Source: Ignavibacteriota bacterium (GTDB taxonomy: Bacteria; Bacteroidota; Ignavibacteria; Ignavibacteriales; Melioribacteraceae). From it: a DNA stretch of 64,000 nucleotides. Both the position numbers and the translations under genes were made by a program. Shown piece after piece: positions 8,758 through 17,680 of the stretch. The notes under the pieces are model-generated. The model ran no database searches, had not been told where the DNA came from, and saw only the letters and a program-made list of their open reading frames with translations. Location: contig PAAX01000013.1 of assembly GCA_002698995.1 (NCBI GenBank), forward strand, positions 1 to 64,000. Direction: 5' to 3'. Within the stretch, counting starts at the first letter, position 1, and the number at the start of each line of letters is the position of its first letter.

Positions 8758-9888
8758 TCAGAGTAAGATTTTTAATGTTCTTACAGCTATATCAATTTCT
8801 TCTTTTGTGTTATAATAATGAGGTGAAAATCTTATATAACCTTCCCGCAATTCACCCAAAATATTTTGATCATTCAATTCTTCAAAAAGCTGCTGACTAT
8901 TTTCTGTTTTGAACGAAACTATTCCGGAGAGAATACTTTTATCATCACTATTAACAAAAGGAGTAATTCCTAGTTCATTCAATTTGTCAATTAAGTAAAC
9001 GGAATTTTCAATTACGCTCTTTTCTAAATTTTCAAAACCAAATGAATTAAATAATTTCAATGACTCATAAAGAGCTGTTATTCCAATTGCATTCATAGTT
9101 CCGTTTTGAAATCTGTCTGCATTATCATTCAAATCTTGTTCATAGTTAAGCATATCAAAAGGATTTTTAACAGAAAGCCAACCAAGATGTTTTTGATTTA
9201 TTCTGTTCTGTAATTCTTCAGTTAAATAAATGTATGAAAGTCCTTGCAATGCCATCAACCATTTTTGTGAACCTCCAGCTAAAAAGTCAATCTTCATTTC
9301 TTCAACATCAATATCTACTGCCGATACAGCTTGAATTGCATCAACTGCAAAAATAATATTGTACTTTCTACATAATTCTCCAATTGATTTCAATTCGGCT
9401 CTAAATCCGCTTAAAAACTGCACAGCACTTATTGAGAGCATTTTTGTTTTGGGAGTAATAGCTTTTTCCAAATCTTCCAATAAAATTTTACCATCTCTGG
9501 ATTTTACAAAATCAATTTCCACACCATAGCTTTTTAAATTTTGAAAAGGATAAACATTTGAAGGAAACTCAAGATCATTCAAAATAATTCTATCCCCTGA
9601 TTTCCATTCCAATCCTTGTGCTAGAACATTAAGTCCGTTTGAAACATTATCAACCCAGGCAATTCTTTTGGGATTTGCATTAATCAGTTTTCCCAGCAAT
9701 TCCTTAGCACCAATGCTAGCTCTTACAAACGTGTTAAAATTTTTAATTGGTGAGACAGATCTTTCAAATAAGTAATCGTTTAATTTCTGCACAATTGGTG
9801 ATGCTAAAGGTCCGATTGAAGCGTGATTGAAATAAATTTTTCCGGTTTGTAAATGAGGGAATAATTGGCGGACTTCATTCTTTGTCAT
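8758..9888 (-). CDS. class V aminotransferase (cysteine desulfurase / isopenicillin-N epimerase-like)
   Basis: A PLP enzyme of fold type I. The Schiff-base lysine lies in GGSQKWLMALQG (K209 counted from the ATG), and the Asp that pairs with the pyridine nitrogen is in FAVDAIQAV. Other family motifs are FNHASIGPLA at the N-terminus and WVDNVSNGLNVLA. It lacks an obvious persulfide-carrying cysteine loop, so a true cysteine desulfurase is doubtful. Kynureninase-like or epimerase-like activity is as likely. I start at the ATG preceded by GGAAAATAGA rather than the in-frame TTG four codons earlier. It stands alone, converging on R2lox; substrate unknown. Confidence 0.82.
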   Translation of the reverse strand: MTKNEVRQLFPHLQTGKIYFNHASIGPLASPIVQKLNDYLFERSVSPIKNFNTFVRASIGAKELLGKLINANPKRIAWVDNVSNGLNVLAQGLEWKSGDRIILNDLEFPSNVYPFQNLKSYGVEIDFVKSRDGKILLEDLEKAITPKTKMLSISAVQFLSGFRAELKSIGELCRKYNIIFAVDAIQAVSAVDIDVEEMKIDFLAGGSQKWLMALQGLSYIYLTEELQNRINQKHLGWLSVKNPFDMLNYEQDLNDNADRFQNGTMNAIGITALYESLKLFNSFGFENLEKSVIENSVYLIDKLNELGITPFVNSDDKSILSGIVSFKTENSQQLFEELNDQNILGELREGYIRFSPHYYNTKEEIDIAVRTLKILL

Positions 9889-10016
9889 TCTATTTTCCAA
9901 AAATTGCTGTTAAATAAAAAGTTAAGTTACTAAATAATTAGGAAAATTTGGAATGATATATAATTCGGTTTGAAATTGATACGCAACAAATAGACTGTTT
10001 GCAAAATTAAAATTTT

Positions 10017-10034
10017 TATAAGAGAAGTGCCTTC
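10017..10034 (+). repeat. left arm of inverted repeat flanking the HEAT-like gene
   Basis: TATAAGAGAAGTGCCTTC. Its reverse complement, with one extra A and one substitution, occurs at 10513-10531 on the other side of the gene at 10078-10494. In the gene's transcript this arm would lie in the 3' untranslated part. Confidence 0.7.
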
Positions 10035-10077
10035 AGGCTTTTTAGTTTTTTATTATTTAATTGGTATTTAGAATTAA

Positions 10078-10494
10078 TCAGTTCTTTAATTGAATAACAG
10101 CAGCCTCGTTCCATCCTTTCCACTCCTTGCAAACTTTCACATAAACTCTTTTAACTCTTTCATCATCTTCATTCTTAAAGAAATTTATCAAGGCTTTTTT
10201 ACCTCTTAAATCTCCTATCTCATGCAAAGCTAAGGCTGTCAATATTTTCAAATCACTATTATCTGTTACTTTAATTGTCCTAATTAATTCATCAACCAAA
10301 TTATTTAATTTATATTTTCCCGCTAAATAAATACAACTTTTCTGTAAACCGTAATTACCGGATTCAATACCTAAAACAAGATTCGCAATTGATCTATCAT
10401 CAAATTTATAATTTATATTCTCTTGAGCAATAATCTGCTTTTGAGATAAGACTGCAGATAAAACTACAATCATAATTAATATACGTTTTTTCAT
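10078..10494 (-). CDS. small exported HEAT-repeat-like protein
   Basis: A 138-residue protein with a signal peptide (MKKRILIMIVVLSAVLS, cleavage near residue 20-24). The mature part is alpha-helical with two to three HEAT-like units. The clearest is LKILTALALHEIGDLRGKKALINFFKN in meaning: an A/L-rich helix, a GD turn, then a second helix. HEAT modules bind proteins, so a periplasmic adaptor role is a guess. A strong AAGGAGG sits seven bases before the ATG. The gene stands alone, with about 180 bases of uncoded sequence downstream and 120 upstream, and is bracketed by an imperfect inverted repeat. Confidence 0.72.
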   Translation of the reverse strand: MKKRILIMIVVLSAVLSQKQIIAQENINYKFDDRSIANLVLGIESGNYGLQKSCIYLAGKYKLNNLVDELIRTIKVTDNSDLKILTALALHEIGDLRGKKALINFFKNEDDERVKRVYVKVCKEWKGWNEAAVIQLKN

Positions 10495-10512
10495 TTTGTA
10501 CCTCCTTAAATA

Positions 10513-10531
10513 GAAGGCACTTTCTCTTACA
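10513..10531 (-). repeat. right arm of inverted repeat flanking the HEAT-like gene
   Basis: On the minus strand this reads TGTAAGAGAAAGTGCCTTC and matches the plus-strand arm at 10017-10034 apart from one substitution and one inserted A. It lies in the leader of the HEAT-like gene, just before its ribosome site. Confidence 0.7.
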
Positions 10532-10615
10532 TTTTTATAAAGAACAAAAATTCAATGCAAAGAATAGCTTAACAGATTACGAATGGCAAGTTAAATTTAG
10601 GTTAATAAGCAATAC

Positions 10616-11923
10616 ATGTCTCTTTTAATTTCAACAGTTATAATAATATCTTTTGGTCAACTTTTGTGCTCAATTTTCGATAATCCTATTGTAATAATTA
10701 TTAAAAGGACTAATACGAAAAAGATAATTGCGGGAATAATATTTATTTCCCAGATAACATTATTAATTGCGCAAGATTCATTTAATGTTGAATATCACGG
10801 ATATATTAATTGGACAGCAATTTATGATTCGAGACAAACCGTTTCTGCCAGAGAAGGTCATTTTCTTTTATATCCAAAAGGTTTGAGTGCAGATGCTTTT
10901 GGAAAAGATATAAATGCTGTACCAAATCTAAATTTTTCTGTAATTCAAACAAGAGTTTCATCTAAAGTTACAACGCCAACTTTTCTTGGTGCTAAAACTT
11001 ATGGATTAATTGAAGCTGAATTTATGGGAAACTCTGAAGCTGATGTTAATGGATTCAGACTTCGTCACGCTTTTATTAATCTTGATTGGGGAAGCACAAG
11101 TTTGTTAATTGGTCAGACTTGGATTCCAATGTTTATAACAGAAGCTTTTCCTCAGCAGATTGGCTCTAACGGCGGTGCTCCTTTTCAACCGTTCGGAAGA
11201 AATCCTCAAATTAGATTAACACAAAAATTCGGAAGTATTTCCTTAATCGGAACAATGATGACTCAGAGAGATTATGTAAGTCCGGGTCCCAACGGTTCAA
11301 GCTCTGAATATATGAGAAACTCTACTTTGCCCGATTTTAATCTGCAAGTAAGATATAATATTCCCTCTTTCTTAGTAGGAGTTTCCGGGCAGTTCAAGAA
11401 ACTTCGTCCTTCTACTGTCAGCGAGTTAAATCATTATACCGATGAAACTGTAAGCGGATATTCTTTTATGGCTTTTACAAAAATTACAACCAGTAATTTT
11501 AATTTTCTTGCGGAAGGTGTTTACGGAACTAACCTTGCAGATTATACTATGCTTGGCGGTTATGCAGTTAAATCTACTGATCCGGTTACAAAAGTTCAAA
11601 AGTACGAACCGTTAAAAACTTATTCAGTATGGACAGATTTTTCATATAACAATTTCTTTATATATGGATTATTTCTTGGATATACAGAAAATTTAGGTTC
11701 AACAGAACAAGTAGAAAATCAATACTTTGCGAGGGGATCAAACATAAAAAGTATATACAGAATTGCTCCAAGAATTTCTTTCAAGCATGCAGAACTTCTA
11801 ATATCTCTTGAGTATGAATTAACTGCAGCAGCATACGGAATTCCAAATCAAAAGGGAATTGTAGAGAACACAACTAATTTTAAGAACAACAGAGTTTACA
11901 CATCAGTGTATTACTTTTTTTAG
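10616..11923 (+). CDS. outer-membrane porin-like beta-barrel protein
   Basis: The mature part (after about residue 53) is made of alternating amphipathic strands. It has a porin-like first strand (NVEYHGYINWTAIYD), an LRHAFINLDWG/LLIGQTW segment resembling DcaP- and OprP-type porins, and a C-terminal strand ending in SVYYFF, the terminal Phe used in barrel insertion. No specific porin family is proven. The start is uncertain: the ATG used adds about 35 residues before a good signal peptide (KKIIAGIIFISQITLLIAQ), and no ATG, GTG or TTG lies directly before it. The chemoreceptor gene begins 20 bases downstream, so both are likely one transcript. Confidence 0.75.
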   Translation: MSLLISTVIIISFGQLLCSIFDNPIVIIIKRTNTKKIIAGIIFISQITLLIAQDSFNVEYHGYINWTAIYDSRQTVSAREGHFLLYPKGLSADAFGKDINAVPNLNFSVIQTRVSSKVTTPTFLGAKTYGLIEAEFMGNSEADVNGFRLRHAFINLDWGSTSLLIGQTWIPMFITEAFPQQIGSNGGAPFQPFGRNPQIRLTQKFGSISLIGTMMTQRDYVSPGPNGSSSEYMRNSTLPDFNLQVRYNIPSFLVGVSGQFKKLRPSTVSELNHYTDETVSGYSFMAFTKITTSNFNFLAEGVYGTNLADYTMLGGYAVKSTDPVTKVQKYEPLKTYSVWTDFSYNNFFIYGLFLGYTENLGSTEQVENQYFARGSNIKSIYRIAPRISFKHAELLISLEYELTAAAYGIPNQKGIVENTTNFKNNRVYTSVYYFF

Positions 11924-11943
11924 AAAGGATTTAGAGGAGAACG

Positions 11944-13863
11944 ATGCAAAAATATATGTTTAAAAACTGGCCTATATCAATCAAACTTACTTTCTTGGTT
12001 GTTCCGGCTTTAATTCCAATAATATTAATTTTCTTTTACATTTTTCCTCAGATAGAAAACAAATATTATTCTGATAAAGAAACAGCATTAAGAAATGTTG
12101 TGGAATCAGCTTTTAATATTTTCGAGTATTATCAAGATAAAGTAAATAACGGTTCACTCTCTTTAGAAGAAGCTCAAGCAGAGGCTGCTGCAGAAATAAA
12201 CAAATTACGTTATGATGAAAAAGAATATTTCTTCGGTTATGATTTAATCGGAGTTACAAAAATACTTGGATCCGATCCTACAAAAGCTGGCACAAATAGG
12301 TTTGATATAAAAGATGACAACGGGAATTATTTTGTAAGAGAGATGATTGAAGTATCAAAAGAAAAAGGAGAAGGATTTGTAACATATTATTATCCAAAGC
12401 TTGGAGAGAAAGAACCATCACCAAAACTGTCATTTGTTAAGCTTTACAAACCATGGAATTGGTTTTTGGGAAGCGGAGTTTATATAGACAATGTTGAAAG
12501 AGAAATAGCTGAGTTTAAATCAAATCTATATCCGATTTTAGCAGTCATTTCTTTAATAAGTTTAGGAATTTTGATTTATGTAATTCGTAAAATATTAAAT
12601 CCTATTAAAACACTTAACAAAGCAGCAAATGATTTCAGCAACGGCAAGCAGGATGTTTATATTGAATCAATAAGCAATGATGAACTTGGTAACTTAGCAG
12701 ATTCATTCAATAAAATGATAAAAAATATTTCTTCTTCAATTGACGAGATAAATAATAAGACTAAAATTGCCGAAGAATCTGCAGAACGAGCAATGAATCA
12801 AGAAAAGCTGGCAATAGAGCAGCAAGAGTATCTTCAGAGAAATACAAAACGAATGCTTGATGAAATGGAGAAATTTGCACAAGGTGATCTTTCTGTTTAT
12901 CTAAAACCTGAAAAGCAAGGTGATGATATTTCAAAGCTATTTGAAGGATTTAATTCAGCAATCACAAATATCAGAAATATGTTTGTTGAAGTAGTAAAAG
13001 CTGTTAAATCAACTGCAGAAGCCAGTTTAGAAATTTCCTCAAGTTCAGAAGAATTAGCTGCCGGAGCTCATGAACAGACAGCACAAGCTTCTGAAATTGC
13101 CGCTGCAATACAGCAAATGACAACAACAATTATGGAAACAACTCGTCATGCAAATCTTGCCACAGAAGCATCCAAAAAGGCGGGAAGTTTAGCTGTTGAT
13201 GGTGGTAAAGTAGTTCAAGAAACAGTTTCCGGAATGCAGAAGATTGCTGAAGTTGTAAGAGATGCTTCAGATACAGTAAAAACCTTAGGAAAGAATAGTG
13301 AATCAATTGGTGAAATAGTTCAAGTTATTGATGATATTGCCAATCAAACTAATCTGCTTGCTCTTAATGCCGCAATTGAAGCTGCCAGAGCTGGTGAACA
13401 AGGGAGAGGCTTTGCAGTTGTAGCAGATGAAGTTAGAAAATTAGCTGAACGAACAACTAAGGCTACAAAAGAAATCAGCGTAATGATAAGTCAAATACAA
13501 AAAGATACAGCCGGTGCTGTTAAATCGATTGAAGAAGGAAACAGTGAAGTAAGCAGAGGGAAAGAACTTGCAGAAAAAGCGGGTAAATCTTTGGAGCAAA
13601 TTATACATGGTTCAAATCAAGTTATTGATGTTATAAATCAAGTTGCGGCTGCAAGTGAGGAGCAATCTTCAGCTTCAGAACAGATAAGTAAAAATATTGA
13701 GAATATTAGTGCAGTAACAAATCAATCAGCAATGGGAACACAGCAAATAGCAAGATCAGCAAACCATTTGACTGAGTTAACGGAACAATTGAGAAACTTA
13801 ATATCAAGTTTTAATATTGGCAAAGAATTACAATCTTATGAATCAACAAGATTAATGAATTAA
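11944..13863 (+). CDS. methyl-accepting chemotaxis protein with periplasmic Cache domain
   Basis: A 639-residue transmembrane chemoreceptor. TM1 is at about 14-36. A periplasmic single-Cache (Cache_2-type) sensor lies at about 40-190, with the family features [11 protein letters not shown] and [13 protein letters not shown]2 is at about 194-214 and HAMP at about 215-267, with a second HAMP-like segment near 305-350. The cytoplasmic signalling hairpin is at about 360-625, with the CheA/CheW-binding tip [19 protein letters not shown] near 471-489. No C-terminal CheR-tethering pentapeptide is seen. GAGGAG precedes the ATG. Such Cache receptors often bind small carboxylates or other metabolites. 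The porin upstream may admit the same ligand (inference). Confidence 0.93.
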   Translation: MQKYMFKNWPISIKLTFLVVPALIPIILIFFYIFPQIENKYYSDKETALRNVVESAFNIFEYYQDKVNNGSLSLEEAQAEAAAEINKLRYDEKEYFFGYDLIGVTKILGSDPTKAGTNRFDIKDDNGNYFVREMIEVSKEKGEGFVTYYYPKLGEKEPSPKLSFVKLYKPWNWFLGSGVYIDNVEREIAEFKSNLYPILAVISLISLGILIYVIRKILNPIKTLNKAANDFSNGKQDVYIESISNDELGNLADSFNKMIKNISSSIDEINNKTKIAEESAERAMNQEKLAIEQQEYLQRNTKRMLDEMEKFAQGDLSVYLKPEKQGDDISKLFEGFNSAITNIRNMFVEVVKAVKSTAEASLEISSSSEELAAGAHEQTAQASEIAAAIQQMTTTIMETTRHANLATEASKKAGSLAVDGGKVVQETVSGMQKIAEVVRDASDTVKTLGKNSESIGEIVQVIDDIANQTNLLALNAAIEAARAGEQGRGFAVVADEVRKLAERTTKATKEISVMISQIQKDTAGAVKSIEEGNSEVSRGKELAEKAGKSLEQIIHGSNQVIDVINQVAAASEEQSSASEQISKNIENISAVTNQSAMGTQQIARSANHLTELTEQLRNLISSFNIGKELQSYESTRLMN

Positions 13864-13874
13864 AAGAGAATACA

Positions 13875-13905
13875 AAAGGCTGGTTAAATTTGTTAACCGG
13901 CCTTT
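13875..13905. terminator. bidirectional terminator hairpin
   Basis: A 13-bp stem with one T-G pair and a five-base loop, between AAAGGCTGGTTAA and TTAACCGGCCTTT. It lies between the convergent chemoreceptor and Nudix genes, overlapping the Nudix stop codon. The arms begin and end with A and T runs, so it can serve either strand. Confidence 0.8.
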
Positions 13906-14527
13906 AATCAAAGACAGTAGGTAAGTTTAAATCCATCAAATGTTTTTGAATATCTAATAAATGCTTATGATTAGTTCTATTTGGAGATAATTCCGGCAAC
14001 TCATTAAAAGGAAAAAATCTAACATCCGAAGTCTCGCTGCTGGTAGATGCTTCTCCCCCAATCAATTCACATAAATAAACTATTTTTACCGCATGAAAAA
14101 ATTCTAAAGGACCCGGATTTCTGTTCGCATCATAAACTCCAATAACTTTTAAGGGCTTTACTTTATAACCGCTTTCTTCCCAAGCTTCTCTTATAGCTGC
14201 TTCAGATGGTATATCGCCAACATCTGCCCAGCCTCCCGGCATTGCCCATTTACCGTCACTTATTTCTTTAACCAGAAGAATCTTATTTTCATGAACAACT
14301 GCAGCTCTAACATCAACTTTTGGTGTAGCATAACCGGGCTGATTCATAAAAACTTTTTTTGTGTGTTCCAAATCTAAATCTGTATGTTCCGCAATTATTT
14401 CTGAGGCGAGTTCAATTATTCTTTTATTTCTTTCTACTTCATAGTTATTGGATGCAAAAGCTAATCCTGTTTGTCCTAATGATTGAATTTCTCTTGCCCA
14501 CAAAAGCCATTTGGGTTCTTTGTTCAT
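13904..14527 (-). CDS. Nudix hydrolase with N-terminal NUDIX_N-type helical domain
   Basis: A 207-residue protein. Residues 1-60 are a helical domain (WLLWAREIQSLGQTGLAFA) seen in ADP-ribose/CDP-choline pyrophosphatase-like Nudix enzymes. The Nudix domain follows, with the box GWADVGDIPSEAAIREAWEE. The first catalytic-box Glu is Asp here, while REAWEESG is intact. The enzyme would hydrolyse a nucleoside diphosphate linked to another group using Mg2+ or Mn2+; the substrate is not known. AAAGGA precedes the ATG. It lies ten bases downstream of the FadL-like gene on the same strand. Confidence 0.88.
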   Translation of the reverse strand: MNKEPKWLLWAREIQSLGQTGLAFASNNYEVERNKRIIELASEIIAEHTDLDLEHTKKVFMNQPGYATPKVDVRAAVVHENKILLVKEISDGKWAMPGGWADVGDIPSEAAIREAWEESGYKVKPLKVIGVYDANRNPGPLEFFHAVKIVYLCELIGGEASTSSETSDVRFFPFNELPELSPNRTNHKHLLDIQKHLMDLNLPTVFD

Positions 14528-14536
14528 AAAAATCCT

Positions 14537-16021
14537 TTATTCCAAATTATATGTATAACCAAGTATAATACTTATATCCTGGTAATTAAGTTTTGCTTTT
14601 TTCGGTTGATTAAATAAGTATATCTCATCATTGATCTGCAAGTTACTGAAATTTACAAGTTGATTATAGTTATCATCAAATGATAAGCTGTAACCTAAAC
14701 CAAGAGAGAAATCTGAACGGGAATCATTAAATGTTGCTCCAAGAGTAAAATGATAAATATCCCATTCCGAAAATCCTAAGTAATAATTATTTCTTTGTTT
14801 ATAAACACCGTTATTATAATCAGTTCTAAAACTGAAGAAAGTCTTAAGAACTTCAGAAGCAGCAAATTCTAATGCAAATCCGAAATTCAAAACGGATTTA
14901 AATTCATCAACAATTTTAAGATTTTCCGCACTATTTGATTCAATATCTTTTGAGCTTCCTAAAGAAAGAACAAAAGTTTTCTGCCATGGTTCGGAAACTG
15001 TATATTGCTTATGAGGAGCAAAATATTCAGCACCAAAAGAAAAATTTAGTTTATTTGTTATAGGTGTCTCAAAACCAAATCCGATTGAAAATGGAGTTTT
15101 AACTTTAGCGAAAAGATCCTGCTGTCTGTCATCTGCAGTAAAATCAATAGGAGTAACAATACCTGATTGAGAATCAGCGTCTCTGAGAACGTTTTGCGAA
15201 CTGAGAATACCTGCAACTTTTGATTGACCGTAAATTGAAATTTGAGGTGATGTTAAAGTTAGTCCCAACTTTATAAAATCATTTTGATATGCAAGCCCAA
15301 TTTTTACTAATAATGCTAAACTCCAAATATCCTGATAACGTAATAAAGAATTAGAGGCAGTTTGAAAGTATGAAGTATCAACTGCAAAGACATTTATATT
15401 TTCTCTAAATGAATAAGTTTTATAAATTCCGAAACCACTTATGCCGACAGACAAATTATCGTTTATTTTTTGGGATAGACTTCCTCCTCCCCAAATCTCT
15501 TCACTTGATTGACTAACAAGATACTGAGCAGTTACATTTTCCTCGCCACTGAAAGTTGGAATGAAAGAATCATTTCCAATATAGATTCCATTAGGATTTT
15601 GCGGAATAAGATCTTGATAAAGTTCTACTCTTGATGTAAAGTTTAGTGCAGATTTATTTCTTGTTAACAGCACATAACCAATTTTCAGATCATCAATTAA
15701 AAAATCTAAGGAAATTAATCCGGAAGCCATTAAGGGAAGTGTCTTAAAGTCATTAGCAATAATATTTAATCCGTCTCCGGCTCCATCTTTAATTCTGTAT
15801 AATGAATAGCCGTAAACATCTGATGAGATTGAATGACTTGAAGTATTTATAAATCCAAGTGCCCCGGGATTATAGAAAGAAGCACTGTTATCTCTAACTC
15901 CTCCAATAACTATGCCTCCCATTAATGCGGATCTTGTTCCTCCCATTATATTCCAGTGGTTTCTTTCTTGTGCTGATATAGAAACCGCTAAAAGCAAAAA
16001 AACAAAAATTATTCTATTCAT
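14537..16021 (-). CDS. FadL/OmpP1-like outer-membrane beta-barrel protein
   Basis: A 494-residue exported protein with a signal peptide (ending near SISAQ). The N-terminal region (GGTRSALMGGIVI, ASFYNPGALGF) resembles the hatch segment and NPA-like motif of FadL/OmpP1 transporters, which move hydrophobic compounds across the outer membrane. The rest is amphipathic beta strand with loops, ending in DISIILGYTYNLE. Similarity is to the family pattern rather than to a characterised member, and barrels of the PorV/PorP type share the same opening, so the function is open. It is upstream of the Nudix gene on the same strand. Confidence 0.68.
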   Translation of the reverse strand: MNRIIFVFLLLAVSISAQERNHWNIMGGTRSALMGGIVIGGVRDNSASFYNPGALGFINTSSHSISSDVYGYSLYRIKDGAGDGLNIIANDFKTLPLMASGLISLDFLIDDLKIGYVLLTRNKSALNFTSRVELYQDLIPQNPNGIYIGNDSFIPTFSGEENVTAQYLVSQSSEEIWGGGSLSQKINDNLSVGISGFGIYKTYSFRENINVFAVDTSYFQTASNSLLRYQDIWSLALLVKIGLAYQNDFIKLGLTLTSPQISIYGQSKVAGILSSQNVLRDADSQSGIVTPIDFTADDRQQDLFAKVKTPFSIGFGFETPITNKLNFSFGAEYFAPHKQYTVSEPWQKTFVLSLGSSKDIESNSAENLKIVDEFKSVLNFGFALEFAASEVLKTFFSFRTDYNNGVYKQRNNYYLGFSEWDIYHFTLGATFNDSRSDFSLGLGYSLSFDDNYNQLVNFSNLQINDEIYLFNQPKKAKLNYQDISIILGYTYNLE

Positions 16022-16077
16022 ACTCTCATAAAAATTTGAAAAACAAATTTAAGGATGGAATTCATGATTAAAAAGAA

Positions 16078-16344
16078 TTACAAAATATATTTAATACATG
16101 GTCTTTCGGAAAGGAGATTGTAAATTGAAATTCTCTCCGTATCAGAATTCAATAGTACAATCAAATTCATAGAAAAATAGTTTCCTTTTTTACTAATGTT
16201 AGATGAAGTGATTTCATAATCAAATCCGGTTGAAACTTCTTCCATAGCAGCTATCATTTTTTCTAAATCATTACCAATAACTTTAAATGTCCATTTGCAT
16301 GGATATTCAATGTTCGGTTTTTTATTTCCTTCACCAATAATCAT
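16078..16344 (-). CDS. DUF493 (YbeD-like) small protein
   Basis: An 88-residue protein of the DUF493/YbeD family, with a ferredoxin-like alpha-beta fold resembling ACT-type regulatory domains. It opens with EYPCKWTFKVIGND. The family pattern of a hydrophobic strand, a helix (LEKMIAAMEEV), then a strand (YFSMNLIVLLNS) and a final helix (RISIYNLLSER) is clear. Its role is not known. No ribosome site is evident. It stands between the FadL-like gene and the terminator of the repeat-protein gene. Confidence 0.82.
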   Translation of the reverse strand: MIIGEGNKKPNIEYPCKWTFKVIGNDLEKMIAAMEEVSTGFDYEITSSNISKKGNYFSMNLIVLLNSDTERISIYNLLSERPCIKYIL

Positions 16345-16401
16345 ATTATAGTTTCTTTTCTTAATAAATTGAGAGCTTAATTTAAGAAATGGATAAAAAA
16401 A

Positions 16402-16421
16402 ATGCCGGAATTATCCGGCAT
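16402..16421 (-). terminator. rho-independent terminator of the 16-residue-repeat gene
   Basis: A perfect 8-bp stem, ATGCCGGA/TCCGGCAT, with a four-base loop, followed on the minus strand by a run of seven T. It lies about 30 bases after the stop of the gene ending at 16450. Confidence 0.9.
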
Positions 16422-16449
16422 CAATCTAGATTAAAAATTAAGATTCTTT

Positions 16450-17559
16450 CTAAAGATTCATATTTATAAGAGGTAAAATTCTAAAAGGAATTGGATTATT
16501 CTTTGCGATATTTAGTAATCCGATTTGAACCCCTTCAAGTATTTCGGCTACATTCAGGATTCCTATTGCAATTCCTGTCTGTTTATGGATTTTGTTAAAT
16601 GAAGCTATTGATAAACCTTTCATAAATTCTACTTCGTTCCAAAAAGCACTAATATTTATGCCGCTGGAATTTTCTGCTTCAATCTTATATATAGTAGAAG
16701 TAATTCCGCTTATATTTGATGATTTTATTTTCCCTGCAGACAAATTAATCCCAGAAATATTATCTCTTGAAAGAATTGCAGTACCGGCAACATTAAGCCC
16801 GGTGATATTTTCTTCTGCAATTAATGCAAATCCGGATAAGTTAATAAAGTTAATATTAGAACCGGAAACAATTGCAGCTCCTGATAAATTTAAACCGGTT
16901 ACTGAACCTTCACTAACGATTGCAAGTCCGCCAAAATTAATTCCGACAATACCTTTAGCACCAACAATTGCTAATCCGCCGGAATTAAAGCCGGTCATTT
17001 CACCTTCTGAAACGGCAGCCAACCCACCTAAGTTTACACCGGTTATATTATTCTGCCCGACTAATGCAAGTCCTCCTAAATTTATTCCAACAATATTACC
17101 TTCACTCACATTTGCTAAACCACCGATATTAATTCCGGTTTGGTTTCCTTCGGAAACATTGGCCAATCCGCCAAAGTTAACTCCTGTCAGATTTCCTTCG
17201 GAAATATTTGCTAGAGTTGCAAAGTTAAATCCATTTGAATAAGAATGCGTAATGTTTGCTAAAAGTCCGACTGAAATTCCATTCATTTGATCTGCTGCCG
17301 GCGCAGCTCCTAAAGCAAAACCATTCATAATAAAATCATCATTATGATATGGTCTCCAAAAAGTAATATTAATTCCATTAACATTTTTTACATCACAATC
17401 GCTAATATTAAAACGTATTCCACTGTGATATTGAGAATTTCCAAATCCAATACCCACATTTCCTGCACCTAAGTTAAAGCTGCTGTGATTACAGAAATTA
17501 TCGTCTTCTTGTCCAAAGAGAAAGAATGGAATTAACAAGATAAACATTAACTTTTTCAA
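16450..17559 (-). CDS. exported protein of 16-residue 'GxNxGGLAxVSEGN' repeats
   Basis: This 369-residue protein has a signal peptide (MKKLMFILLIPFFLFG) and is built almost entirely of 16-residue repeats. The ten clearest copies fill residues 121-280 with a consensus like EGNxTGINxGGLAxVS; degenerate copies extend on both sides. Small and hydrophobic residues recur at fixed positions, as in beta-solenoids. It resembles surface repeat proteins of the LA_2272 type described in Leptospira, but this is recognition of style, not a proven family match. The start is TTG, eight bases after AAGGAGAG, so the ribosome site decides it. It is a single-gene unit between two terminators. Confidence 0.8.
   Translation of the reverse strand: MKKLMFILLIPFFLFGQEDDNFCNHSSFNLGAGNVGIGFGNSQYHSGIRFNISDCDVKNVNGINITFWRPYHNDDFIMNGFALGAAPAADQMNGISVGLLANITHSYSNGFNFATLANISEGNLTGVNFGGLANVSEGNQTGINIGGLANVSEGNIVGINLGGLALVGQNNITGVNLGGLAAVSEGEMTGFNSGGLAIVGAKGIVGINFGGLAIVSEGSVTGLNLSGAAIVSGSNINFINLSGFALIAEENITGLNVAGTAILSRDNISGINLSAGKIKSSNISGITSTIYKIEAENSSGINISAFWNEVEFMKGLSIASFNKIHKQTGIAIGILNVAEILEGVQIGLLNIAKNNPIPFRILPLINMNL
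16720..17199 (-). repeat. ten in-frame 48-bp coding repeats
   Basis: Ten consecutive units of 48 bases encode residues 121-280 of the repeat protein, sixteen residues each with no insertions. The repeats are clearer in protein than in DNA, so they are old and held by selection on the fold. Confidence 0.85.
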
Positions 17560-17632
17560 GATTTCTCTCCTTAATTTTTTTAGTTTTAGACGATTTTACC
17601 GGAAGGAATGTTACACTATCATAAATAAAAAA

Positions 17633-17657
17633 GGCTGTCATTTTTTTGATGACAGCC
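17633..17657 (-). terminator. rho-independent terminator of the protease/OPT unit
   Basis: A 9-bp stem, GGCTGTCAT/ATGACAGCC, with a seven-base loop, followed on the minus strand by TTTTTT. It lies 24 bases past the OPT transporter stop. Confidence 0.9.
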
Positions 17658-17680
17658 CCAGGATAAAACTGATTTATTTT

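Noticed and set aside
16592-17242. 216-codon plus-strand frame opposite the repeat protein
   Set aside because: It arises because the 48-bp coding repeat keeps the opposite frame open; Pro/Ile-rich product without family likeness.
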